A DNA stretch of 22,993 bases from assembly GCA_023423285.1 (NCBI GenBank), contig JAFAFV010000100.1, forward strand, positions 1 to 22,993. The letters run 5' to 3'. This document shows positions 16,327 through 22,840 of this stretch, piece by piece. Each line of letters opens with the position of its first letter. The stretch's first letter is position 1. Both the position numbers and the translations under genes were made by a program. The stretch comes from Bacteroidota bacterium. GTDB lineage: Bacteria > Bacteroidota > Bacteroidia > Chitinophagales > Chitinophagaceae. A model generated the notes under the pieces. That model searched no databases, had not been told where the DNA came from, and saw only the letters and a list, made by a program, of their open reading frames with translations.

Positions 16327-16352
16327 ATACGGTTTAGATGCCGTATTTTTTT
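16327..16352 (+). terminator. Intrinsic terminator after the EEP-fold gene
   Basis: ATACGG at 16327-16332 pairs with CCGTAT at 16341-16346 across an 8-nt loop. The run of T bases from 16346 to 16352 follows directly. It lies 22 nt after the stop codon at 16305 and separates this transcript from the SRPBCC-Crp group. Confidence 0.65.
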
Positions 16353-16402
16353 GAAAATGAATTATCTTGCCATTATATCAACAAAAGGCCCGGTCATCAT
16401 TT

Positions 16403-16822
16403 ATGCAACAAAACAAAATAAAAGTTTCCGCAACCATTTATGCAAGACCTGAGGAGGTTTGGGACAGTTTTACCAACCCGGAACATATTACCAACTGGAA
16501 TTTTGAAAACGATGAATGGCAGTGCAGCAGCGCCACAAATAATGTGGAGCAGGGCGGAAATTTCTCCTATCGCATGGAAGCCAAAGATGGCTCAGCAGGT
16601 TTTGATTTTGAAGGCGTTTACAACTTCATCATTCCTTTTGAAAAAATAGAATATACTTTAGCTGACGGCAGGAAAATAGAAGTGCTGTTTAAGAAAATTG
16701 ATGAAAGTACAACAGAAGTGGTGGAAATGTTTGAGCCTGAAAATAGCCACCCGGTAGCATTACAACAGCAAGGCTGGCAGGCCATATTGAACCGGTTTAA
16801 AAAATACACTGAATCGCTGTAA
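16403..16822 (+). CDS. SRPBCC / AHSA1-like domain protein
   Basis: A 139-residue single-domain protein from ATG 16403. The frame is open from a TTG at 16367, but the ATG gives the usual family N-terminus (MQQNKIKVSATIYARPEEVWDSFTNPEHITNWN). VSATIYARPEEVWDSFTNPEHITNW is the first strand plus helix of the Activator-of-Hsp90-ATPase homologue 1-like (AHSA1, COG3832) family. GGNFSYRMEAKDGSAGFDFEGVYNFIIPFEKIEYTLADGRKIEV gives the central strands, and HPVALQQQGWQAILNRFKKYTESL the C-terminal helix. The fold has a hydrophobic ligand pocket; ligands are unknown for these stand-alone bacterial members. The Crp/Fnr gene starts 12 nt downstream, so they are probably co-transcribed. Confidence 0.88.
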   Translation: MQQNKIKVSATIYARPEEVWDSFTNPEHITNWNFENDEWQCSSATNNVEQGGNFSYRMEAKDGSAGFDFEGVYNFIIPFEKIEYTLADGRKIEVLFKKIDESTTEVVEMFEPENSHPVALQQQGWQAILNRFKKYTESL

Positions 16823-16834
16823 CAATTATTTTAT

Positions 16835-17419
16835 ATGCTCAACCAATATGAAGCGCTGTGCAAAGTTTATCAATATCCAGCTCTTACACAGCCAGAGTTA
16901 AAACAACTGTTTGCAGCACATGAAAGAGTTTCGTTTGAAAAAGGCGCGAAGATATTGAAAGAGGGCAGAGTGCCCAATGAATATTTTATATTGGAAAGTG
17001 GCGTTGCACGCTCGTATGTAATCGATTATAACGGTAATGATATTACTACAAATTTTTTTACCTGCAACCAGTTGATTATTGAAGTGGCCTCATTGTTTCA
17101 GCGAACCAAATCAAAGGAGAATATTGAAGCCCTTACCGCTTGCCATTGCTGGAAAATCAATTTTGAAAAGTTTCAGGAGCTATACCATTCTATTAAAAAT
17201 TTCAACGAGTGGGGGCGTGCATGGATGTCGAACAAACTATTTGAATTTAAACAGCGCTCGGTGGAAATGATCACCGATAGTGCTACAGACAGGTATCTGA
17301 AGCTGATCAATGAAAACCCTGATGTGCTGCAACACGCGCCATTAAAGAACATAGCCACTTATCTTGGTATTACCGATACTTCGCTCAGCCGTATTAGAAA
17401 AGAGATCTCTGTTAGGTAA
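16835..17419 (+). CDS. Crp/Fnr family transcriptional regulator
   Basis: The 194-residue protein has the compact layout of Bacteroidota Crp/Fnr proteins. Residues about 15-115 form a cyclic-nucleotide-binding-like beta roll (FEKGAKILKEGRVPNEYFILESGVARSYVIDYNGNDITTNFF). A dimerisation helix follows at about 120-150. The C-terminal winged helix-turn-helix ends in APLKNIATYLGITDTSLSRIRKEI, with the recognition helix TDTSLSRIRKE. There is no Fnr-type cysteine cluster and no clear cAMP-binding arginine motif, so the signal is unknown. It lies between two SRPBCC genes and may regulate this cluster. Confidence 0.92.
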   Translation: MLNQYEALCKVYQYPALTQPELKQLFAAHERVSFEKGAKILKEGRVPNEYFILESGVARSYVIDYNGNDITTNFFTCNQLIIEVASLFQRTKSKENIEALTACHCWKINFEKFQELYHSIKNFNEWGRAWMSNKLFEFKQRSVEMITDSATDRYLKLINENPDVLQHAPLKNIATYLGITDTSLSRIRKEISVR

Positions 17420-17470
17420 CGTACAGACTTTTTCTTGTCTTATGGTAAGCGTGTAAAATTCATGTATGAT

Positions 17471-17478
17471 TACTTTTG
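17471..17478 (+). promoter_or_regulatory. Possible -7 element upstream of the second SRPBCC gene
   Basis: TACTTTTG is a perfect TAnnTTTG match in the 100-nt gap after the Crp/Fnr gene. No TTG lies 17-24 nt upstream; the nearest is at 17435-17437, 33 nt away. If used, transcription would begin near 17485, which favours ATG 17520 rather than ATG 17466 as the downstream start. Confidence 0.35.
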
Positions 17479-17519
17479 GTATGGTAACCATAAATTATTC
17501 ATTTATAATATCAGCAATC

Positions 17520-17960
17520 ATGATCACACTTACTTTTGAAAAATACATCAATGCGCCGGCACAAAAAGTTTGGCAGGTGTTATGGAGCGAAGATTCTTAC
17601 CAGGAATGGGCGGCGGCGTTCATGCCCGGATCACGTATGGTAAGCGATTGGAAAGTTGGCGGTAAAACTTATTTTTTAGGTCCGGATAATGATGGCATGG
17701 TTGTAACAATCGAGTCGCTGAAAGAACCTTACGAGGTTGTATTTAAAATACTCGGTGAAGTAAACAAAGGTGTTGAAGATACCACGAGCGAAAAAGTACA
17801 GGCGTATAGCGGTTCCTATGAAAAATATTTTTTGTCCGGGGTTGACGGAAAGACCAGGCTGGTAGGCACGTTGGAAACGCTGGAAAAATACAAAGACATG
17901 ATGGAAGAGGGATTTAATCAGGGCTTTGAAACTGTAAAACGCCTGTCTGAAAATAACTGA
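17520..17960 (+). CDS. SRPBCC domain protein
   Basis: The chosen start, ATG 17520, gives 146 residues beginning MITLTFEKYINAPAQKVWQVLWSEDSYQEWAAAF, the standard first strand and helix of the SRPBCC/AHSA1 fold. An in-frame ATG at 17466 would add 18 mostly hydrophobic residues and lies at the proposed promoter. GSRMVSDWKVGGKTYFLGPDNDGMVVTIESLKEPYEVVFKILG provides the central strands, and MMEEGFNQGFETVKRLSENN the C-terminal helix. It is a paralogue in fold, not a close copy, of the SRPBCC protein on the other side of the Crp/Fnr gene. The next gene starts only 3 nt after its stop, so the two are an operon. Ligand unknown. Confidence 0.85.
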   Translation: MITLTFEKYINAPAQKVWQVLWSEDSYQEWAAAFMPGSRMVSDWKVGGKTYFLGPDNDGMVVTIESLKEPYEVVFKILGEVNKGVEDTTSEKVQAYSGSYEKYFLSGVDGKTRLVGTLETLEKYKDMMEEGFNQGFETVKRLSENN

Positions 17961-17963
17961 GCC

Positions 17964-18533
17964 ATGAAAGCAACGAACCACCCGGGTATCCACGGGCTTT
18001 CAGCGCCAGCAGGAAGGGCTTTGGTAAATGCAGGAATTAAAACGGTGAAAGACCTTTCAGCTTTTTCTGAAAAAGAAATTTTAAAATTGCACGGAGTAGG
18101 CCCTTCATCAATTCCTACACTGAAAAAAGCATTGCAGTCTGCCGGCTTGCATTTTAAAAAACCGCGGATACAAAATGCAAATAACATCAGTACTTACATT
18201 GCATCAGTGGATGAAAAGGTACAACCTGTTTTAATAACACTCAGGCAGCTAATTGAAAAAACTATATCCGATGCTGTGGGAAGTATTTCTTATGGAATGC
18301 CCGCTTATAAGTACAGGGGAAAGCCGTTGGCATACTTTGCAGCTAACAAAAACCACGCAGGGTTTTATCCAACCCCGGGTGCCATCTCTGCTTTTGAGAG
18401 AGAACTGGAGCCATATGTTACGAGCAAAGGGGCAGTACAATTTCCATACAATCAAAAATTGCCGTTGCTGCTTATTACCAAAATGGTCAGGTTCAGGGCT
18501 GAACAGATTGATAAAAATATTAAAACCAAATAG
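17964..18533 (+). CDS. Helix-hairpin-helix + DUF1801 (YdhG-like) protein
   Basis: This is a two-domain, 189-residue cytoplasmic protein. Residues about 1-65 (LSAPAGRALVNAGIKTVKDLSAFSEKEILKLHGVGPSSIPTLKKALQSAGLHF) are a helix-hairpin-helix domain like the RNA polymerase alpha C-terminal domain, with the LHGVGPSSIPTLKKAL hairpin suited to non-specific DNA contact. Residues about 75-185 match DUF1801/YdhG: LRQLIEKTISDAVGSISYGMPAYKYRGKPLAYFAANKNHAGFYPTPGAI. DUF1801 has an SRPBCC-unrelated, uncharacterised role, and its genes often lie near SRPBCC and VOC genes as here. The DNA-binding role is inferred from the HhH motif only. Confidence 0.85.
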   Translation: MKATNHPGIHGLSAPAGRALVNAGIKTVKDLSAFSEKEILKLHGVGPSSIPTLKKALQSAGLHFKKPRIQNANNISTYIASVDEKVQPVLITLRQLIEKTISDAVGSISYGMPAYKYRGKPLAYFAANKNHAGFYPTPGAISAFERELEPYVTSKGAVQFPYNQKLPLLLITKMVRFRAEQIDKNIKTK

Positions 18534-18546
18534 TAAAAACTCAATA

Positions 18547-19389
18547 ATGGCCAATAACATTTATACCTGCATTTGGTGCAACAACAATGCCTCCGCAATG
18601 GCGGCATTTTATACCGGCATTTTTTCTGAGGCAAAAATAGTAGATGAAAATCCTATGGTCACCGTTGTGGAAGTAGAGGGTCAGAATTTGATGCTGCTTA
18701 ATGGCGGTAACATATTTCGGCCAAACCCATCCGTTTCATTTATGGTGTTGTGCAGCTCCGCAGAAGAAGTAGAAGGACTTTACAATCAACTTGTAAAAGA
18801 TGGCAAACCTTTAATGGAGTTAGGCAAATACCCCTGGAGCGATAAATATGGCTGGGTAGAAGACCAGTATGGCGTTTCCTGGCAATTGTATTTAGGTGAT
18901 AGCGGCAACGCTCTGCAAAAACTTGTTCCCACGCTGATGTTTACCGGAGTCAACAATGGAAAAGCAAAGGAAGCAATTGAGTTTTATACACATTTATTTC
19001 CCAACTCTAAGATAACTGGCATTATGGAGTATACCGGCAATGAAGGCGAACAAGCAGGTAATGTACAAAACGCACAGTTTGATATTAACGGTTTTACACT
19101 TATGTGTATGGACAGCGGCCATAACCACCAGTTTAATTTTACAGAGGGCATCTCATTTGTAGTAAATTGTAAAAACCAGGCTGAGATAGATCATTACTGG
19201 GAAGCGCATACTGCCGGCGGTGGCAAAGAAAGCATGTGCGGCTGGCTGAAAGACCCGTATGGATTGAGCTGGCAGATTGTGCCGGAAAACATAGGCGAAC
19301 TCATGCAATCACAAGGTGCCAGGGATGCCCTGATGCAAATGAAAAAAATCATCATTGCAGATCTCGAAGCTGCTAACAAAAACAATTAA
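18547..19389 (+). CDS. Duplicated VOC-family (PhnB-like) protein
   Basis: The 280-residue protein from ATG 18547 contains two tandem VOC (glyoxalase/bleomycin-resistance fold) domains of the PhnB / 3-demethylubiquinone methyltransferase-like type. The first spans about residues 3-118 (IYTCIWCNNNASAMAAFYTGIFSEAKI to YGWVEDQYGVSWQLYLG). The second spans about 127-262 (LVPTLMFTGVNNGKAKEAIEFYTHLFPNSKI to GWLKDPYGLSWQIVPE). The repeated D-YG-SWQ ending marks each domain. The open frame extends upstream to 18253, but that part overlaps the DUF1801 gene in another frame and is not coding. The gene lies 13 nt after the DUF1801 gene. Substrate unknown. Confidence 0.9.
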   Translation: MANNIYTCIWCNNNASAMAAFYTGIFSEAKIVDENPMVTVVEVEGQNLMLLNGGNIFRPNPSVSFMVLCSSAEEVEGLYNQLVKDGKPLMELGKYPWSDKYGWVEDQYGVSWQLYLGDSGNALQKLVPTLMFTGVNNGKAKEAIEFYTHLFPNSKITGIMEYTGNEGEQAGNVQNAQFDINGFTLMCMDSGHNHQFNFTEGISFVVNCKNQAEIDHYWEAHTAGGGKESMCGWLKDPYGLSWQIVPENIGELMQSQGARDALMQMKKIIIADLEAANKNN

Positions 19390-19464
19390 ATTCTTTAACC
19401 TGTATTAGGTTGATCAGGTTTATAGATTGCATGCGCACTGCATTGCAACGAATGTATCTGCCTA

Positions 19465-19848
19465 TCATTTTACCAACTCGTTAAACAGCCTGTTCAAAGT
19501 ATCTTCATTATCATCTGCAAGGCCGGGGTGCACTTTGCCTGTTTGAATGATAGTGCTGCGCGATGCTGTCAGCCAGCGAAACCTTTCAGGAACATCCAGC
19601 CGGGCTATAGGCCCGCCACTAAAATGGCCTGCAGCGATGTTATCGAAAGCAGCTAAATTTTTACGGATCAGTTCTATATCAATCTTAGTGAAAAGAGCAT
19701 ACAGCCGGGGTTCATTAATTTCGTATAGGCATTTTAAGAATTTTGCTCTTTTACAAAACAGGATGATGCCGGTGTTTATAAATTCTTCACGCTCCACGCG
19801 CGGCACTACGCGTATTACTGCATACTCATATAAGTGTTTCTTTTGCAT
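19465..19848 (-). CDS. DUF3037 family protein
   Basis: The 127-residue protein (MQKKHLYEYAVIRVVPRVEREEFINTGIILFCKRAKFLKC) matches the DUF3037 family, in which Y-YAVIR--P---R-E-N-GVI-- is the conserved start. RLDVPERFRWLTASRSTIIQTGKVHPGL holds the second conserved block (FRWLTA-RS--IQ-S--H-G). The function is unknown. Its ATG lies inside the end of the upstream HipA-like kinase gene (23-nt overlap), so translation is probably coupled. The same pairing of DUF3037 and HipA-like kinase is familiar from many bacteria. Confidence 0.87.
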   Translation of the reverse strand: MQKKHLYEYAVIRVVPRVEREEFINTGIILFCKRAKFLKCLYEINEPRLYALFTKIDIELIRKNLAAFDNIAAGHFSGGPIARLDVPERFRWLTASRSTIIQTGKVHPGLADDNEDTLNRLFNELVK

Positions 19849-20623
19849 TTTGTGCCTCTTTTAAAAAGTGATGCGATTGTTGCCTGCGCTCTGTCAGGTA
19901 TTGAATGTAAAAATCTTTAATTTCTTTAGCTTTTATGCCTTCATCCCAGTGCAGCCAGTCTTCGGGTATGGCATGAACAATGGCCATAATAGCCTCATCA
20001 GTAAGTTGATTTTTACAATATCTGTTGGCCTCTTCCAGCATGCCTGCCCAGGGCAGCAACACATGGTCTTTTACCTGTGCAAAAGGATTTAAAACAGACC
20101 GGTTACGGTTATGCCAATTATAGTGAAAATATAAAGAGGCGCCGTGGTCTATCAGCCATAACTCATTGTTCCAGTCAAGCAGGTTAGGATTGCGTATGGT
20201 ACGATCCACATTTTGCAGGTAAGCATCCAGCCATACAATTTGTGAGGCCATCATTGCATCTGGCTGGTTTACCGTAACATCATAAGTAATAGAACCCTGC
20301 AGGTAATGCAGTGCCAGGTTCAGTCCTGTGCTGGCTTTCAGCAGGTCTTGTATTTCTTCATCTGGTTCGGTTCTGCCAAAGGCTTCATCCAGTTCGGCAA
20401 AAACCAGTTCCGGAACTTTTAAGCCCAATAGCCTTGCTATTTCACTGCCAATGTATTCTGCAATTAATGCTTTTACGCCCTGTCCGGCGCCACGAAATTT
20501 AAGCACGTATAAAAATTCGTCATCTGCTTCTGCTATGGCAGGCAGTGAGCCACCCTCGCGCAGCGGCGTTACGTAGCGCGTAATTTTTACACGCCGTATG
20601 TTGAGAAAATTTTGTTCCATCAT
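19826..20623 (-). CDS. HipA-like kinase domain protein
   Basis: The 265-residue product is a compact HipA-like kinase, shorter than toxin HipA (about 440 residues) and without the N-terminal subdomain. The nucleotide-binding loop region is FLYVLKFRGAGQGVKALIAEYIGSEIARLLGL, with K42 the probable ATP-contacting lysine and RGAGQG at 44-49. The catalytic loop is WLDAYLQNVDRTIRNPNLL (D133, N138, D140, N145) and the metal-binding motif is LIDHG (D159). These are in the HipA order. A serine or threonine target is unknown. Two consecutive ATG codons (20623 and 20620) precede MEQNFLNIRRV; a TATTTTTG promoter match lies only 1 nt upstream of the first (see findings). DUF3037 overlaps its 3' end. Confidence 0.85.
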   Translation of the reverse strand: MMEQNFLNIRRVKITRYVTPLREGGSLPAIAEADDEFLYVLKFRGAGQGVKALIAEYIGSEIARLLGLKVPELVFAELDEAFGRTEPDEEIQDLLKASTGLNLALHYLQGSITYDVTVNQPDAMMASQIVWLDAYLQNVDRTIRNPNLLDWNNELWLIDHGASLYFHYNWHNRNRSVLNPFAQVKDHVLLPWAGMLEEANRYCKNQLTDEAIMAIVHAIPEDWLHWDEGIKAKEIKDFYIQYLTERRQQSHHFLKEAQNAKETLI

Positions 20624-20624
20624 A

Positions 20625-20632
20625 CAAAAATA
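20625..20632 (-). promoter_or_regulatory. Possible -7 element directly before the HipA-like kinase gene
   Basis: On the minus strand TATTTTTG is a perfect TAnnTTTG. Its G lies 1 nt before the first ATG codon. No TTG is found 17-24 nt upstream. If active, the transcript would begin at or inside the start codons, implying a leaderless message from the second ATG. Confidence 0.3.
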
Positions 20633-20658
20633 TCATGTTCTGCTTACTAATAAAATAT

Positions 20659-20827
20659 AATGACTATCCGTTATTTGGTATTCATAATATTTTCGTCATT
20701 TCTCCAAATTTCTGAAAGAAATTTGGAGAAATCTCAAGCCAAATTATCGGGATTTCTCACTCTGCTGCGCTGCGCTTCGAAATGACGGGAACGCTTTTAG
20801 TTTTAAACCAGAAAGCGGATAGTCATT
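20659..20827. repeat. 169-bp imperfect inverted-repeat element (MITE/REP-like)
   Basis: AATGACTATCCG at 20659-20670 is inverted as CGGATAGTCATT at 20816-20827. Inside lies a second inverted pair, CGTCATTTC at 20694-20702 against GAAATGACG at 20779-20787. Inside that is a hairpin of 15 perfect pairs, 20698-20712 against 20718-20732 (one more pair possible). CGTCATTTC...GAAATGACG arms are like palindromic intergenic repeats I associate with Sphingobacteria/Chitinophaga genomes. It carries no ORF. No target-site duplication is certain. Confidence 0.65.
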
Positions 20828-20840
20828 TAAATAATAAAAC

Positions 20841-20868
20841 AAAAAAGCGGCTCACTTACGCGAACCGC
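20841..20868 (-). terminator. Intrinsic terminator for the 552-residue protein gene
   Basis: Read on the minus strand, GCGGTTC (20868-20862) pairs with GAGCCGC (20853-20847), one pair being G-T, over an 8-nt loop, and is followed by six T bases (20846-20841). It lies 34 nt after the stop codon of the gene at 20902-22560. Confidence 0.75.
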
Positions 20869-20901
20869 CTTTAGGAAATAGAAATAGTGTGTGGTATAAC
20901 T

Positions 20902-22560
20902 TTATTGTTTTACAACCAATACAGCTTTTGAGTAAGTAGGCTGAGTACTGTTAATATCGTATTGAGCAATTCTTACGAACATGGTTTCAGACTTTTTCAC
21001 ATCCACAACGTCAGACTGTTTGCTACAAGCAGTTACTACCATTATGATAACAACGGCTCCTAATGCTGCTCTAAGTAACCTTGACCTGAACGAAGGAATC
21101 AACAGAAGCAATGCCAGGCTTAATGCACCCAGCGCCAGGGAAGAGCTGGCTATAAATTGGTAAGACTGAACGCCATCTGAGTTTCCATTAAGCGCTTTAG
21201 AGTTTATCCTGCCAATTTCCCGCCATGATTTCCCGTCTTTGCTGGCTTCAACAACAAACTCTTTTACATCTTTTTCCATCAGCGTTTCCCAGTTCACTTT
21301 AATTGAGCCATTTTGCTCTATTGCGGTAAGAGCGCCAAAGCGTGCAGGCAGCGGTATGGTGGTGCTATTGGGGAATACATTTGTACCAAGGTCAGTATAA
21401 TCTGACTGCTGTGTTACCAGTTCTGCCCGAACGGTGTTGATGCCCCCAGGGCCGCCTGGCGCAATGGTTCCCGGGTTTAAATAATAAATGCCAGTAGCTG
21501 TGGATATGTACATGGCGCCGGCAGCATCAAAAGCGCAACCGTTTACAGAGCCTGTAAAATTATTGCCTGCCGCATCTTTTATTTCCCATCTTTTGGTAAG
21601 TACGGTGCTGGATCCAGCCGGCTGACCAATGTAAATTTCAGTAGTGCCACCGGTAACATTAGCAAGCGCATAAAGATAACCGGAACCATCCAAGCATAAG
21701 TCTCCGTTTTGGAATGTTGAAAAGCTGCCACCGGAAAGAAAAACCTCGTCATCTACAATTACCGGAGTCACCGTGTTTAAACCATTTCCGGGGGTTGTGT
21801 TAAAGGGTATTTTAGTTAAATTGAGCTTACCGTTAATGCCGGTTAGCGTCCAGCCCTCACCGTTTTTATCCAGCGCGAACCTCACGAAGGTGGCGTTAGA
21901 GCTGGAGGAAGGGTCAATATCAAAAGTGCCCACTACGGTGGTTGGTGTAGAACCGTTACCATTTACGCCTTTTACGGTAAGTGCTCCATTGTTGCCAGCG
22001 CTGTAAGGGATCCAATAAAAATAACCTTGGTCAGGAGAGGGATACGGGCTGCGACCCATGGCGGCAAATGTTTCTCCTGTATAAAACAGCGTGGAGGGGC
22101 CACTAACCACTGCACCTGCGTTTACGCTATAGGTTTCCACACGTGAAGTGGCTCCATCAATACTTTTGGCAGCCCACATGTTGATGTTGGGCAAAGTACC
22201 GTCAGTAAGAGTGATTGTGGTGGAACGGCTTACAGTGCCAAGAAATCCATAATCAGCTGTTACGGTTATTGTATAAGTTCCTAATGCAGCAGTGGGCCCA
22301 AAAGTTACTGTTCGTGTGGCATCGCCATCTACACCGCCTAAAGTTACTCCTGTAGCTGACGGGCTGATTGACCAGCTCCATGAAGAAGTAGGAAAAAAAC
22401 CATTTCTGGTGACTTCTGTGGAAATAGACCCTCCAACACGTTTGGTTAAAGTGTTTGGATAGTCGTCTGCAACGCTTACTGATTGCGCTAATGCAGTGCT
22501 GCTATAACTTATAAAGCAGATAAGGAATAGCAAAATTGATTTAAGGTAGAGGTTTTTCAT
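20902..22560 (-). CDS. Secreted protein with Ig-like, propeller-like and interrupted fibronectin-like module
   Basis: The 552-residue product begins with a Sec signal peptide (MKNLYLKSILLFLICFISYSSTALAQ, cleavage near 25). Residues about 27-123 look like an Ig-like strand domain (SWSWSISPSATGVTLGGVDGDATRTVTFGPTAALGTYTITVTADY). Residues about 125-395 contain repeated beta segments with GYLYALANVTGGTTEIY and CAFDAAGAMYISTATGIYYLNP, as in NHL/beta-propeller-like surface proteins. Residues 404-470 (LPARFGALTAIEQNGSIKVNWETLMEKDVKEFVVEASKDGKSWREIGRI...SYQFI) are the first part of a fibronectin-like module common before the C-terminus of Bacteroidota secreted proteins. Its usual ending, FVRIAQYDINSTQPTYSKAVLVV, appears only at 528-550, after 57 residues with two hydrophobic helices and a TACSKQ sequence (C512). 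No T9SS C-terminal domain is present. Function unknown. Confidence 0.8.
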   Translation of the reverse strand: MKNLYLKSILLFLICFISYSSTALAQSVSVADDYPNTLTKRVGGSISTEVTRNGFFPTSSWSWSISPSATGVTLGGVDGDATRTVTFGPTAALGTYTITVTADYGFLGTVSRSTTITLTDGTLPNINMWAAKSIDGATSRVETYSVNAGAVVSGPSTLFYTGETFAAMGRSPYPSPDQGYFYWIPYSAGNNGALTVKGVNGNGSTPTTVVGTFDIDPSSSSNATFVRFALDKNGEGWTLTGINGKLNLTKIPFNTTPGNGLNTVTPVIVDDEVFLSGGSFSTFQNGDLCLDGSGYLYALANVTGGTTEIYIGQPAGSSTVLTKRWEIKDAAGNNFTGSVNGCAFDAAGAMYISTATGIYYLNPGTIAPGGPGGINTVRAELVTQQSDYTDLGTNVFPNSTTIPLPARFGALTAIEQNGSIKVNWETLMEKDVKEFVVEASKDGKSWREIGRINSKALNGNSDGVQSYQFIASSSLALGALSLALLLLIPSFRSRLLRAALGAVVIIMVVTACSKQSDVVDVKKSETMFVRIAQYDINSTQPTYSKAVLVVKQ

Positions 22561-22672
22561 GTGACTTGTTTTTGTAATTAAAAATTTTATTTTGTTTTTT
22601 GTAAATACATGCCTGGTTTTTTGTTTGTTAAAATGGTATGCTATTACGCCTGATTTAGAAGGAATGACAAGA

Positions 22673-22704
22673 CAAAACTAGACCTAATGACATCAAAAAA
22701 ACAA
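22673..22704 (-). promoter_or_regulatory. Predicted promoter of the secreted-protein gene
   Basis: On the minus strand TTG (22704-22702) and TAGTTTTG (22680-22673) are separated by 21 nt and match the TTG / TAnnTTTG pattern. The transcript would begin near 22667, giving a 5' untranslated region of about 107 nt. Alternative TTTG at 22711-22708 is 27 nt away and less suitable. Confidence 0.5.
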
Positions 22705-22790
22705 TGTCAAAAAGTGGTTCAATATTAAAAAAGTGGATTGTATATGTTTGTAAATCAATTAATTAAAAGACATATTAAATATATTTCTAT

Positions 22791-22840
22791 TCGATGAATA
22801 GCTATCCTTTATCGATGAACGTATTGATATTTTCGATGAA
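22791..22840. promoter_or_regulatory. Three TCGATGAA direct repeats at a 21-bp period
   Basis: TCGATGAA occurs at 22791-22798, 22812-22819 and 22833-22840, so each copy is exactly 21 bp (two helical turns) from the next. The repeats lie about 87-160 bp upstream of the predicted -33 element of the secreted-protein gene. This arrangement suits a regulator bound on one face of the helix; LytTR-type regulators, for example, use direct repeats with this period. Confidence 0.5.

Noticed and set aside
18253..18546. Upstream extension of the VOC protein
   Set aside because: It overlaps the DUF1801 gene in another frame and lacks domain-like composition. ATG 18547 gives the expected VOC start.
19390..19464. 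AACCTG / CAGGTT hairpin between the convergent VOC and DUF3037 genes
   Set aside because: The stem is short with a 12-nt loop and no T run on either strand.
20902..22560. T9SS-secreted protein call for the 552-residue protein
   Set aside because: The fibronectin-like module often precedes a T9SS sorting domain, but no such C-terminal domain follows. The protein ends with the module itself.
22743..22750. TATGTTTG as a rightward promoter
   Set aside because: No TTG partner at a fitting distance, and no rightward gene starts in the rest of the window.
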